A model generated the notes under the pieces. It was given only the letters and a program-made list of their open reading frames with translations, had not been told where the DNA came from and made no database searches. From NCBI GenBank assembly GCA_964440345.1, contig CAYTSA010000004.1, positions 34,029 to 98,028 on the forward strand: a stretch of 64,000 nt of DNA. Reading direction: 5' to 3'. The position numbers and the translations under genes were made by a program. The DNA comes from CAYTSA01 sp964440345 (GTDB taxonomy: Bacteria; Desulfobacterota; Desulfovibrionia; Desulfovibrionales; Desulfovibrionaceae). Of the stretch, positions 16,789 through 25,422 are shown piece by piece (positions within the stretch are counted from its first letter, which is position 1; each line of letters starts with the position of its first letter).

Positions 16789-17594
16789 GATAGCGCGTTA
16801 CCCTTGTCTCCGCCCTGGGGCGCCACGAACTGCAAACCGGTCTCTGCATCGTCAATGAGCCGGAACCTTGCCCCATATATGCGGCGGAGAAGCGCCGTGT
16901 CGGCCAGCCCGGAAGCACGGCCGCCGTACACAACCTGCCCCTCCCGCAGAGCCAGCGCCATACCCCCAGCCAGCATGGCTGCGTTCACGTCGTGCGTCAC
17001 TGAAACCACTGTTGCGCGCTGTTCACGCTGCAATGCTTGCAACAGGTCGAAGACCTCCTTCTGGTGATGATAGTCCAGAAACGCCGTGGGTTCGTCGAGC
17101 AACAGTACGGGCGCTTCCTGGACCAGAGCCGCGGCAATATAAGCTTTTTGCCGTTCCCCGCCGCTCAACCCTTCCATCCGGCGGCTTGAAAATTCCAGAA
17201 CCCCTACCCGCTCCATGGCGGCCTCCACTACTGCTTCATCATCCTCATGGCCGGCGCCGAAGGGCCCGGCAAAGGGATAGCGGCCCATGCGCACGAACTC
17301 CCGAACTGTATATGAAAACAGCTGGTCCTCGCCTTGCTGCGGCACATAGGCTAGGCATCGGGCCAGCTCTCGCTGGGAATACGACGCTGCATCTTTTCCA
17401 AAAAATCGCACCGCGCCCGTCCAGCCGGCGTGGATGCGCAGCAGACACTTGAGCAGCGTGGATTTTCCAGCTCCGTTGGGGCCTATGATGGACCAGAACT
17501 GGCCTGTATCCATGCGCGCGCTCACACCCTGCAGTATGGCCTTGCCCCTGACGCTTAAGGAGAGCAAATCAATGGCTATTGCCGGCTCAGTCAC
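16785..17594 (-). CDS. btuD: cobalamin-type ABC transporter ATP-binding protein
   Basis: 269 residues from a GTG start with GGGAG seven bases upstream; this start overlaps the end of btuF by eight bases, and an ATG further upstream would run deep into btuF. Walker A is IGPNGAGKSTLLKC, the signature is EGLSGGERQKAYIAAALV, Walker B is VLLLDEPTAFLD followed by the switch histidine in VVSVTHDVN. Typical of the FepC/BtuD subfamily that powers import of metal chelates and corrinoids. Partner of the adjacent permease. Confidence 0.92.
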   Translation of the reverse strand: MTEPAIAIDLLSLSVRGKAILQGVSARMDTGQFWSIIGPNGAGKSTLLKCLLRIHAGWTGAVRFFGKDAASYSQRELARCLAYVPQQGEDQLFSYTVREFVRMGRYPFAGPFGAGHEDDEAVVEAAMERVGVLEFSSRRMEGLSGGERQKAYIAAALVQEAPVLLLDEPTAFLDYHHQKEVFDLLQALQREQRATVVSVTHDVNAAMLAGGMALALREGQVVYGGRASGLADTALLRRIYGARFRLIDDAETGLQFVAPQGGDKGNALS

Positions 17595-18504
17595 TATTGG
17601 CTCCCTGTGGAAAGGCGTCCGGATGCAACAGACCGGCCAGCGTTTCTGCAAATTCCACATACCGCGGGCCAGGACGCAAAGCAGCGTCGCCGAACACCAC
17701 GTGCACCCGGCCCCGCTTCACCGCCGCCACTGGCGAGAGCATTGACCACTGGCCAACCAGCTTCATGGCGTCTGTATGGTTCATGTCCGACAGCTCCACA
17801 ATGACCTCTGGGTTCAGCCGGATGATCCCCTCGGCCGACAACTGCGGATACACGCCCATGTTCGCGCCCACCACATTCTCTCCGCCGGCCAGACGGATAA
17901 CGTCCTGCAAAAATGTCTTGCGCCCGGCGGCAAAGACGTTGCCCAGGCCTCCAGATGGCGCTTCGCGGCTTATGCACAACAATACGCCTGGTTTTTCCTT
18001 GCCCGCGACGGCTTTTTGCACGGCGCCGGCCCGGCGGCGCAGTTCGGCCAGCAGCTCTTCGGCCGCCCTTTCCGCCTTGCAGACCCGGCCTATGACGGCA
18101 ATGGACTCGTGAATGTCGGCCACAGACGCATTGGGCGTGGACACAATCGCAACCCCAAGCTTCTCCAGTTCCCGGCGCACATTTGCCTGAGACTCCAACA
18201 GAATGACCAGGTCAGGCCGGGTCTGCAGTACGCGCTCGTAGCTCGGGTCCATTATGCCCCCCACTTGCGGTTTTTTTGCAGCAGCCGGCGGATAGCTGCA
18301 ATACCGCGTCACTGCGACAACCTGATCGCCCAGGCCAAGAGCGAAGAGTATTTCAGTGATGTTCGGCGCCAGGGAGACTATGCGTTGCGGCGCAACGTTC
18401 CCGCCTGTTGCCGCGCCGGCCCCTGCAACCAAGCACAGCAGCGCCAAGGCCGCATAACAGGCTGCGCTTGCCGCTTTCTTATTGTGTATTACGCCAGGAA
18501 GCAT
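17587..18504 (-). CDS. btuF: periplasmic cobamide-binding protein (BtuF-like)
   Basis: 305 residues with an N-terminal signal sequence (AACYAALALLCLVAGAGAATG, about residues 14-33). The class III binding-protein fold is indicated by RIVSLAPNITEILFALGLGDQVVAVTRYCSYP and by PDLVILLESQ; the RY-C-YP segment is typical of BtuF-like proteins. It captures cobamide or cobinamide in the periplasm and delivers it to BtuCD. It begins 15 bp after the dehydrogenase gene with a weak ribosome site; there is no space for a cobalamin riboswitch directly upstream. Confidence 0.88.
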   Translation of the reverse strand: MLPGVIHNKKAASAACYAALALLCLVAGAGAATGGNVAPQRIVSLAPNITEILFALGLGDQVVAVTRYCSYPPAAAKKPQVGGIMDPSYERVLQTRPDLVILLESQANVRRELEKLGVAIVSTPNASVADIHESIAVIGRVCKAERAAEELLAELRRRAGAVQKAVAGKEKPGVLLCISREAPSGGLGNVFAAGRKTFLQDVIRLAGGENVVGANMGVYPQLSAEGIIRLNPEVIVELSDMNHTDAMKLVGQWSMLSPVAAVKRGRVHVVFGDAALRPGPRYVEFAETLAGLLHPDAFPQGANSD

Positions 18505-18519
18505 GCTCTTTAATCGCGA

Positions 18520-19524
18520 TCACTTGCTGTCATTGGCCTGTGCTTGGAAAATTTCAGGATTCAAACACGTGGGCGGGGTTTCGCCGCGCAGCATGGCCAG
18601 CAGGTTTGCCGCGGCCAGCACAGCCATGCCATTACGCGCGTCCGGGGTGGCTGACCCTATGTGCGGCAGAAGCACGGTGTTGTCCAGCTCTTTCAGCCCC
18701 CGGGCCAGAAGCGGCTCGTTCTCGTACACGTCCAGGCCCGCGCCCCCAATCACCCCGTCGCGCAGGGCGGCGGCCAGGTCGTCTTCGTTAATCACAGGCC
18801 CGCGGCCGGTGTTGACAAGTATGGCAGTGCGCTTCATTTTTGCAAACGCGCTTGCGTTGAACATATGCCGCGTTTCTGGCGTCAGCGGCAGGTGGACGGA
18901 AATAAAATCCGAAACCTGCAGCAACTCGTTAAAATCCACAGCCCTGGCGCCCAGTTCCTGCTCCAGCACAGTGTTGGGCTGGCTGCTGGCCCGGCGCAGA
19001 TAGACCACTTGCATGTCAAAGCCTCTGGACATGCGGGCCATGGCTGTGCCTATGCGGCCCGCGCCGGCTATGCCCAGGGTGCGGCCGGAAACGTCCGCCC
19101 CGATGAACTGCAGCGGACCCCAGCCTTGCCACAAGCCCTGGCGCATGACGGCGTCACACTCGGCTGCCCGCCGGGCTGTGGCCAAGAGCAGGGTCCAGGC
19201 CAGCTCGGCCGTGGCTGCAGTGAGCACGTCCGGCGTGTTGGAGACGGGAATCCGACGCCGTGTCGCTTCAGCCACGTCTATGTTGTCATAGCCCACAGCG
19301 TAGTTGGCGTAGCCTTTGAGCTGGGGCGCCGCGTCAAAAAACGCGGCGTCAATGCGGTCAGTAAGCAGGCCAATAACGCCGTCAGCGTCCGCCGCCGCCT
19401 GCAGCAATTCTTCCCGAGAAGCAGGCCTGTCCTCAGGGTTGCAGACCACCTCGCATTCGCAGCGCAACATTTGCAGACCTGGATCGGGAATGCGCCGGCT
19501 GACGTATACTTTCGATTTGCCCAT
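18520..19524 (-). CDS. D-isomer-specific 2-hydroxyacid dehydrogenase (glyoxylate/hydroxypyruvate reductase type)
   Basis: 334 residues. The NAD(P)-binding Rossmann motif is LGIAGAGRIGTAMARM near residue 150; catalytic residues appear as NTGRGPVINEDDLAAAL (Arg ~240), GLDVYENEP (Glu ~268) and LLPHIGSAT (His ~287). The N-terminal YANYAVGYDNIDV block fits the glyoxylate/hydroxypyruvate reductase branch. It would reduce a 2-oxoacid with NAD(P)H; the exact substrate is not readable. It precedes the btuF operon by 15 bp, so it may be co-transcribed although no metabolic link to cobamides is known. Confidence 0.88.
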   Translation of the reverse strand: MGKSKVYVSRRIPDPGLQMLRCECEVVCNPEDRPASREELLQAAADADGVIGLLTDRIDAAFFDAAPQLKGYANYAVGYDNIDVAEATRRRIPVSNTPDVLTAATAELAWTLLLATARRAAECDAVMRQGLWQGWGPLQFIGADVSGRTLGIAGAGRIGTAMARMSRGFDMQVVYLRRASSQPNTVLEQELGARAVDFNELLQVSDFISVHLPLTPETRHMFNASAFAKMKRTAILVNTGRGPVINEDDLAAALRDGVIGGAGLDVYENEPLLARGLKELDNTVLLPHIGSATPDARNGMAVLAAANLLAMLRGETPPTCLNPEIFQAQANDSK

Positions 19525-19612
19525 GACTCCTCTCCTCTCGTTTGATCAACATACTGCGACCATACATCCCTTACCGTTTGCCTGCAACGAAGCTGTAGGG
19601 TATGCAGGCTCC

Positions 19613-21517
19613 ATGCGCATTCTCTCTTTTTTCCGCAACCGCTTTTGGTTGACCCTGGTGCTTGTGTCCGTGCCGGCCATGAGCCTGACTGTGCTGGCAA
19701 TGCTGTTTCTCATGCGGCCCTCCGGCCCGCAGCTGCCCAAGCAAGAAGACCTGGCCGGACTTTCCCTAGTATTCGGGACAGACCAGCCCCCGGCCCCGGC
19801 GTACGATGATTTCACCAGCACCTCGCAATACCTGGACATGCGCGACGGGACCCGCATTGCTGTGGACCTGTATCTGCCGACGCCGCTGGGAAAAGGCGAA
19901 CGCGTTCCGGTGGTGCTGACCGCCACCCGCTACTGGCGGCGTTGGGAGATGGAGCCGCCCGTATCCTGGCTGTACAGCGGGACCAAGTTCATTCGGCTTT
20001 TCACCGCCCATGGCTTTGCCGTGGCCCAGATAGACGCCCGGGGTTCAGGCGCGTCCTTTGGCGCCCGGCCGCATCCCTGGTCAGACGAGGAAGTCGCTGA
20101 TTACGCTGAGATTATCGACTGGGCTGCGGAGCAGCCATGGTCCAACGGCAATGTAGGCGCCACAGGCATATCCTACGAAGGAACTTGCGCTGAGTTCATG
20201 GCCTATCTGGACAGGCCGGCGCTGAAGGCAGCCGCAGTGCGTTTTTCGCTGTTTGACGTATTCGAGGATATTGCCTGGCCCGGCGGCGTGTTCAACCAGT
20301 GGTTTGTGGAAAAATGGGGGGAGTTCAACGAAAAACTGGACGCAGGCAAAGCGCCAGACGCACTGCCCTCCATGGTCGGGATGCTGGTGCTGGGCCCGGC
20401 TCCGGTGGACGGGTCCGGCCGGCGCAAGCTGCTCATGCAGGCTCTTGATGCGCACGCAGCCAACGTCAACGTGTTTGCATCGTCACAAGGCGTTGATTTT
20501 CGTGATCAACCTTCGCTGCTGTCTGGCGCTGCGGCTGATGATTTCAGCCCCCATTCCATGTTGCAGCAACAAAAATTGGCTGGGCGGCGCCACTGGCCCG
20601 CCCTCTACTCCTGGGGCGGCTGGTACGACGGGGCCTACGCCGACGCCGCCCTGAAGCGCATGGCCGCCTACCCCGGCCCGCACACCGTCGTCATCGGTCC
20701 CTGGAACCACGCCGGGGTCAAACATATTTCTCAATTTTTACCGCAAAAAACTGGTCCGGAGCCCACTGTTCTGGCCCAACAACTGGACCTGGTCCGCTTT
20801 TTTAACCACTACCTCAAAGGTCTGGGCCCCAAGCCGGAAAACCGGCTGCGCTTCAACATGATGGGCTTGCCAGGAAATAGCGAATGGTTGAACGCGGACA
20901 GCTGGCCGCCCCGCGGCGGCCGTAAACTGGAATGGTTTCTGGGACCCGAAGAGCAACTGTTGCAAACGCCGTCCACAGCCTCGCCGCCTGTGGACTACGC
21001 CGTGGACTTCACGGCCGGTTCCGGCCACCGAAACCGCTGGCGCACGCAGCTTGGCCGGTCAGACGTGGTCTACGGCCCCATGCCGCAACAAAAGGCCCCG
21101 CGGCTGGTGTTTATCAGCGAGCCGCTGGAGGAGGACTTGCGGCTGGCAGGCAGGCCAGAGCTTACCTTGCGTATGAGCGTTTCTCGGCCGGACGGCGCCG
21201 TGCACGCCTATTTGTACGCGCTTTCGCCCAACAAGGAAAAGTTCTACCTGACAGAAGGGCTGGTCCGGCTCATACACGGGCCAGGGCCTGAGCGCAGCTT
21301 CCGGCAAAAGGACGCAGACCCGCCAACGCCGGGCGAGCCGTTTACCTTGCGCTTTTCCCTGCTTTCCACAGCGGTTCGTTTGCCAGCCGGGTACAGCCTG
21401 CGGCTGGTGCTTGCAGGCGCCGACGCAGACCAGTTCGCCCGCTACCCAGCTGAAGGCGAGCAGGAATGGCGCGTTTACGTAGACGGCGGGTCCAGCCTGC
21501 ACATCCCGTCGTTATAG
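19613..21517 (+). CDS. CocE/NonD-family hydrolase with N-terminal membrane anchor
   Basis: 634 residues. An N-terminal hydrophobic segment (FWLTLVLVSVPAMSLTVLAMLFLM, given here in part) acts as signal or anchor. The X-Pro dipeptidyl-peptidase/CocE alpha-beta hydrolase domain has DMRDGTRIAVDLYLP, YWRRWEM, DARGSGASFG and the nucleophile elbow GATGISYEGT (Ser ~188). YAD and WNHAGVK carry the probable Asp and His. The C-terminal jelly-roll (EPLEEDLRLAGRPELTLRMS) completes the fold. Such enzymes hydrolyse acyl or peptide bonds; the natural substrate is unknown. The open frame extends upstream into the divergent gene, so this ATG, just before the anchor, is the likely start though its ribosome site is weak. 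Confidence 0.85.
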   Translation: MRILSFFRNRFWLTLVLVSVPAMSLTVLAMLFLMRPSGPQLPKQEDLAGLSLVFGTDQPPAPAYDDFTSTSQYLDMRDGTRIAVDLYLPTPLGKGERVPVVLTATRYWRRWEMEPPVSWLYSGTKFIRLFTAHGFAVAQIDARGSGASFGARPHPWSDEEVADYAEIIDWAAEQPWSNGNVGATGISYEGTCAEFMAYLDRPALKAAAVRFSLFDVFEDIAWPGGVFNQWFVEKWGEFNEKLDAGKAPDALPSMVGMLVLGPAPVDGSGRRKLLMQALDAHAANVNVFASSQGVDFRDQPSLLSGAAADDFSPHSMLQQQKLAGRRHWPALYSWGGWYDGAYADAALKRMAAYPGPHTVVIGPWNHAGVKHISQFLPQKTGPEPTVLAQQLDLVRFFNHYLKGLGPKPENRLRFNMMGLPGNSEWLNADSWPPRGGRKLEWFLGPEEQLLQTPSTASPPVDYAVDFTAGSGHRNRWRTQLGRSDVVYGPMPQQKAPRLVFISEPLEEDLRLAGRPELTLRMSVSRPDGAVHAYLYALSPNKEKFYLTEGLVRLIHGPGPERSFRQKDADPPTPGEPFTLRFSLLSTAVRLPAGYSLRLVLAGADADQFARYPAEGEQEWRVYVDGGSSLHIPSL

Positions 21518-21520
21518 CCG

Positions 21521-22117
21521 TTATTGCAGGCCTACCAGGTTTTTCCAGCCGTCCCAGGAATTGACCAGCCGAAAGATGAGATTGTAACCTGCTGCGGCCG
21601 GGTGTATGCCGTCGCCGGAAATCAGATCGCCCATATATGCTTCCGAATCCATGCAGTCCTGGACAATGCTGAGAAACGGAACCTCCAGCTCCTGGCACAG
21701 CGCAGCGTATTTGCCGGCCAGCTCTACAATGCGCTGCCCGTGCGGCGCGTCGGCCACGGTGGGGGGGCTGACCATGACGGTCTCTCCCAATTCCCGGGAC
21801 TCCGTAAGGATACGCCTGGCGTTGGCCAGGGATTCTTCCTCTGGCACAAGCACTTCGCCCTCCACCAGGGCCACGTCCACAGCGCCAAAGGCATAGACGA
21901 GCTTCAGGTCCATGCCGGGAAAAATGCGGCGTTTGGCCTCGTCGGCAAAGCGGGCGGTAATGTCCCGGCTGCAGTTACGCCGGATGCCGAGGTTGTATCC
22001 AGTCAAGTCCAAGCCGTGTTGCTGCCGGGCCTCCGCCAGCAGACGGCCAGGCCAGCCCAGGCCCTGGGGGTCTGCCACGCCGTTGACCAGGCTGTCGCCA
22101 AAAAAACACACAATCAT
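21521..22117 (-). CDS. SGNH/GDSL-family esterase
   Basis: 198 residues. The start at 22117 has AGGAG eight bases upstream; an earlier ATG in the repeat at 22153 lacks one. Block I is CFFGDSLVNG with the catalytic serine, block II is NLGIRRNCS (oxyanion Gly), block III is the YAFGAVDVAL region where the usual Asn is Asp (GxVD instead of GxND), and block V is DGIHP with the catalytic Asp and His. No signal peptide, so it is probably a cytoplasmic arylesterase/thioesterase-like enzyme. It converges on the CocE hydrolase with 3 bp between stops. Confidence 0.85.
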   Translation of the reverse strand: MIVCFFGDSLVNGVADPQGLGWPGRLLAEARQQHGLDLTGYNLGIRRNCSRDITARFADEAKRRIFPGMDLKLVYAFGAVDVALVEGEVLVPEEESLANARRILTESRELGETVMVSPPTVADAPHGQRIVELAGKYAALCQELEVPFLSIVQDCMDSEAYMGDLISGDGIHPAAAGYNLIFRLVNSWDGWKNLVGLQ

Positions 22118-22130
22118 AAACGTTTCTCCT

Positions 22131-22214
22131 AGCAGGCTGTTGCAAAAATCCACGATGGCTGCGTTGCTTCAAAAAGCTCACGCTTTCGTGTTTATTGAAC
22201 AGTCTGCGAAAATG
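22131..22214 (-). repeat. dispersed intergenic repeat, short copy
   Basis: Read on the minus strand it runs from CATTTTCGCAGAC through CTTTTTGAAGCAAC to CCTGCT. The same order of blocks occurs on the plus strand at 32632-32763, where ~48 extra bases lie between the first and second block. The end (CCTGCT) abuts the ribosome site of the SGNH gene. Confidence 0.7.
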
Positions 22215-22254
22215 GACTTTTCCCACACGCAGCTAAGCGCAATACGCACTCTCT

Positions 22255-23637
22255 TCACCACATACCAATGTCGAAGTTAACCTCCTTATCCACCACGAAT
22301 TCGCCTGCAGGCTTTTCATTGAGGAGCAGATAATTCAGCTGTTTCTTTTGTTTTTCCGTCATGTTGCTAAAGCGGCAACCAACCAGGCCTTTGGTTGCGT
22401 GAGCCACTGTCAGCGTCAGCTTTTTTATTTGCGTTTTTTCCAGGGTGACCAAATCGCCTTGTATGGCCTGTCCCGGCTTGAAAGGTTTTTCCAAAGATTT
22501 AAAGCCAATGCCTGTGCGGCTGATGTCCACCACTGGAAACGGCTCCTCATGGCCGGCAAGTTTTATAAAATGGTCGGCCAGGGGAATACGCGGCGCCCGG
22601 CGCTTCTCATTGAAATCTTTCTCGTCCTTATCGTCCTTGTCGTCAAGAATGGTGACTTTGGATTGCTTGGTTTTTTTTGACTGCCGCTGGCTGAACTCCT
22701 CGCCAGTTATGCTCAAGAACAACTGCGATGCAGCTTCAGAGCCTTTGCCCTTTTCCAGCAAAGGCGCGATGGTTGCCAGGGCCTCGTCCTTGCGGCCTGC
22801 GTCCATGTACGCCTGGCCCAGGCCGCTCTGCACGCTGGCGTCATGCGGCGAGAGCGCGGCGGCCTTTTCATGGCATTGCAGGGCCTTTTCCTGCTTGCCC
22901 TGGTCCTTGAGCCTTTCAGCGGCCACGTGGAAGGGGTTAGGGGCCTCGGGGTCTGCCTTGCGTAAGGTTTCATAGAGTTTTTCCGCATCTTCTTCCCTGT
23001 CAGTCAGTACATAAGCTATGGCGGCCTGGGTCAGAAATTGACCTGATTTTTCCAGATCGCCTTGGCCGCGAAAGGCCTCGGCCAAGCCTTTGTATGCTTC
23101 AGGAAAAAGAGACTGGCATTTGAGCGCCTTGGCAAAATCCAGCACTGCTGCGTCGAATTTACGCAGCTTCAGGTTGCCAAACCCACGCAAGAAAAAATTC
23201 CGCGCCTTGGTGTCTATTGTCTGCTGTTTCTGGACGGACCTCTCAAGCTGAAGAGCCTCGCTAGTCCGCTGTCCAGACGCCGCGGGCCGCTGCAGCGGGG
23301 CCAGGGCTGTTTCTAGGTCCTGAGCTGTAAACGGACGAACGACTTGCCCCATCACGCCCAGTTTTTGGACTGCTTCAAGGAGCCGCGGGGAGTGTTTTGG
23401 CAGAATAAGTAATGAAGATATCGGCTTTGCCGAGCGAGCCAACTCTTGAATAAGCCGGCCGTGGTCCGCCGCAGCAAGGGATACGTCCGCCAGCACCAGG
23501 TCCGGACGTGCTATGAGCGAGCCAAGCGCAGCGTCCACAGTGTTCACTGAACGGATCACAGTGTGGCCGGCTTCCTTGACCAGGCGGGCAGTTTCTTCTC
23601 CCATTTCTGGGGTGGATTCAAGCACCAGTACACGCAT
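22255..23637 (-). CDS. pseudo-receiver / TPR / PilZ protein
   Basis: 460 residues in three parts. Residues ~1-120 resemble a response-regulator receiver: the phosphoacceptor position is kept (DLVLADVSL), but the N-terminal acidic pair is LES and the invariant Lys near the end is Arg (VVRPFT), so phosphorylation is doubtful. Residues ~160-310 are TPR helices (FLRGFGNLKLRKFDAAVLDFAKAL and similar). Residues ~340-440 are a PilZ domain with RRAPR and DISRTGIG, matching the RxxxR and D/NxSxxG motifs that bind cyclic di-GMP. The likely job is a c-di-GMP-responsive adaptor acting through protein contacts. GGAG precedes the ATG. Single-gene unit. Confidence 0.85.
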   Translation of the reverse strand: MRVLVLESTPEMGEETARLVKEAGHTVIRSVNTVDAALGSLIARPDLVLADVSLAAADHGRLIQELARSAKPISSLLILPKHSPRLLEAVQKLGVMGQVVRPFTAQDLETALAPLQRPAASGQRTSEALQLERSVQKQQTIDTKARNFFLRGFGNLKLRKFDAAVLDFAKALKCQSLFPEAYKGLAEAFRGQGDLEKSGQFLTQAAIAYVLTDREEDAEKLYETLRKADPEAPNPFHVAAERLKDQGKQEKALQCHEKAAALSPHDASVQSGLGQAYMDAGRKDEALATIAPLLEKGKGSEAASQLFLSITGEEFSQRQSKKTKQSKVTILDDKDDKDEKDFNEKRRAPRIPLADHFIKLAGHEEPFPVVDISRTGIGFKSLEKPFKPGQAIQGDLVTLEKTQIKKLTLTVAHATKGLVGCRFSNMTEKQKKQLNYLLLNEKPAGEFVVDKEVNFDIGMW

Positions 23638-24126
23638 TGCTTACTCCAAACATGAAAAGGAAAGCCGATCAATACGCCAATGAACGATTTCCAGCAAGTC
23701 GGCCATGTCCCGTAATCCGCCGCCCCCAAATATATAACCTCGTTATTTTTGGAAAACGCAACAGATAGATTGCGTATACAAACACACTTTCTTTTTGAGC
23801 AAGGCGCCGCCTCCATGCCCCACTGCGTCCTCCCTGCACCGTTAGAAAAAGAGGCCACTCGCGTGGATTCAAAATGCCGCCCATGCCGGCTGTTGCTTGG
23901 CCTCCTAACAGAGAGTTAAAATGTCCGTCCTGGACTTTTTCATCTCCAATGCACGAACCGCGGTTCAGCTATAGCATTTAACGATTGAAATGCTCTAATC
24001 CTCACAACGCATTCACTTCGCTCCGCTCATGAGTTGGCTCGCTTTTCTGGCGCATTCAGGTTGTTTCTACAGAGCCCGTTGGCGCATTGTCACGTTGAGA
24101 GAATGCATTTTCACTGTTAAAATGGT
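23638..24126. other. 489 bp intergenic region carrying palindromic repeats
   Basis: Upstream of the PilZ gene and downstream of the PNPOx-like gene, both on the minus strand. It holds a 29 bp palindromic repeat at 23969-23997 and a degenerate relative at 24101-24129. No believable coding frame was seen. Confidence 0.5.
23969..23997. repeat. 29 bp palindromic intergenic repeat, copy 1
   Basis: Imperfect palindrome centred on AACGATT with arms AGCATTT / AAATGCT, flanked by CTAT and CTA. An identical 29 bp copy is at 48401-48429. Confidence 0.8.
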
Positions 24127-24129
24127 CTA
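24101..24129. repeat. degenerate relative of the palindromic repeat
   Basis: GCATTTT...AAAATGG arms around CACTGTT, ending GGTCTA; same general shape as the copies at 23969 and 48401. It overlaps the stop region of the PNPOx-like gene and may serve as its terminator hairpin. Confidence 0.45.
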
Positions 24130-24597
24130 ATCGTAGCCTCTGGCCTTGCCTGTCATGGAGTCCACAACTATTTCCACCACCGCCGTTTTGTCCACGGCCT
24201 TGTCCGGCAACGAAAACTGCTTGTCAGAATAATGCGCTACTATGACCTCCAGACCGTGGATTTTTTCCTGGCGTTCTTTCAGAATGCGCGCCTGGCCATA
24301 ACCGACGACACTGCTGTAACGCACGCCAAAGGCGCAGGCGTTGTCCTGGTTGGCCGGCTTGAGCAGCCCCACATCCACGTCTACTTCGAAACAAACCTGT
24401 GGGTTGGCCTGCATCAGCTCCATCTTTTTCCCGGTCTGTCCCGAATGGACAAAGAGTTTTCCGCCTGCAAAACCAAAACATACCGGAACAATGTACGGGG
24501 CCCCATTGCCGCAAAGCCCCAGCCGCAGGACCAACGCCTTGTCCAGAATGGATTCTATTGCCAGCGGGTCCGTTATCATGTGTTCGTGCTTTGTCAT
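24127..24597 (-). CDS. pyridoxamine 5'-phosphate oxidase-like flavin-binding protein
   Basis: 156 residues. The split-barrel FMN-binding fold is indicated by LRLGLCGNGAPYIVPVCFGF near residue 25-45, LFVHSGQTGKKMELM and the QVCFEVDVD strand, then a C-terminal region ending in the family-typical VVEIVVDSMTGKARG. NimA-like members of this family bind flavin or heme and may reduce small molecules; the substrate is unknown. A GGAGGAG site precedes the ATG. It follows the amidotransferase gene by 18 bp and is probably co-transcribed. Confidence 0.85.
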   Translation of the reverse strand: MTKHEHMITDPLAIESILDKALVLRLGLCGNGAPYIVPVCFGFAGGKLFVHSGQTGKKMELMQANPQVCFEVDVDVGLLKPANQDNACAFGVRYSSVVGYGQARILKERQEKIHGLEVIVAHYSDKQFSLPDKAVDKTAVVEIVVDSMTGKARGYD

Positions 24598-24615
24598 TGC
24601 TCCTCCTTGTATGCG

Positions 24616-25320
24616 TCAGTTGCCGTAGACAGCCACCAAGCTGTCCAAAAAAGCATAGACGAGACCGCGGTAAGCGACAAAACGTTCAGGAACAGCCCGC
24701 ATGGCCTCCCTGCTCTGGATGAACGGCCCTCCTTTGTCCAGTGTCTCCGGGCAGCGTGCAATGATGGTTTCCACGTATTCGTGGTCCGCTTCTGGATGAA
24801 ATTGCAGGCCAACGGCTTTGCCGCCATAGGTGAAAATCTGATTTACGCAGCCTGCAGAAGACGCCATACGCACGCCGCCGCGGGGAACAGCAAAGGCGTC
24901 CCCATGGGAGCAAAACGCCGGAAACTGCCGGGGCAAGCGTGAGAATACCGGGTCCGCGCTGGCCGCCGGGGCCAACGCTACATCATGCCAGCCGTATTCA
25001 GGCTGGGGGTTACGGGACATGGGCCCGCCCAGAACGTCGGCCAGCAGTTGGCCCCCCAGGCAAACGCCGAGCACCAGTTTGCCCGTATGCACAGCCTGGG
25101 CTATATACGGCTTTTCCCGGATAAGCCAAGGATGCTCGTTCTCCATGTAAATGTCCATGGTCCCGCCCATGATCCACAGCCAGTCAAAACTCGTCTGGTC
25201 CGGAAACGCCTGGCCATCGTAGAGATTCGTGGCCGTCAGCGCATGGCCGCGGTCTGCAGCCCAACGGCCCAGCGTGTATTCGTGGAGAAAATCCTGGTGT
25301 CGAATGGAGTGAATGCGCAT
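24616..25320 (-). CDS. class I glutamine amidotransferase (GMP synthase-like)
   Basis: 234 residues. The triad is visible: nucleophile in LGVCLGGQLLADVLGG (Cys ~88), and GLQFHPEADHEYVE with His and Glu near residue 175. The WIMGGTMDIY block supplies the oxyanion loop. Stand-alone members deamidate glutamine or gamma-glutamyl compounds, or serve a separate synthetase; no partner is encoded nearby. The ATG at 25320 (AAGG eight bases upstream) is preferred over one five codons earlier. Divergent from the gene at 25423. Confidence 0.85.
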   Translation of the reverse strand: MRIHSIRHQDFLHEYTLGRWAADRGHALTATNLYDGQAFPDQTSFDWLWIMGGTMDIYMENEHPWLIREKPYIAQAVHTGKLVLGVCLGGQLLADVLGGPMSRNPQPEYGWHDVALAPAASADPVFSRLPRQFPAFCSHGDAFAVPRGGVRMASSAGCVNQIFTYGGKAVGLQFHPEADHEYVETIIARCPETLDKGGPFIQSREAMRAVPERFVAYRGLVYAFLDSLVAVYGN

Positions 25321-25422
25321 TGGCAAGACCTTCACATATGATATAAAATGGATATGAGTAAGCAGACGCTACAGCACTTTCGGGCAAGCCCTGGCGGCTT
25401 GTCAAGAACAGAAGGAGACCGC

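Noticed and set aside
19525..19612. Possible cobalamin riboswitch upstream of the dehydrogenase/btuF operon
   Set aside because: The 88 bp divergent gap is too short for the usual ~200 nt element and no B12-box-like sequence was seen.
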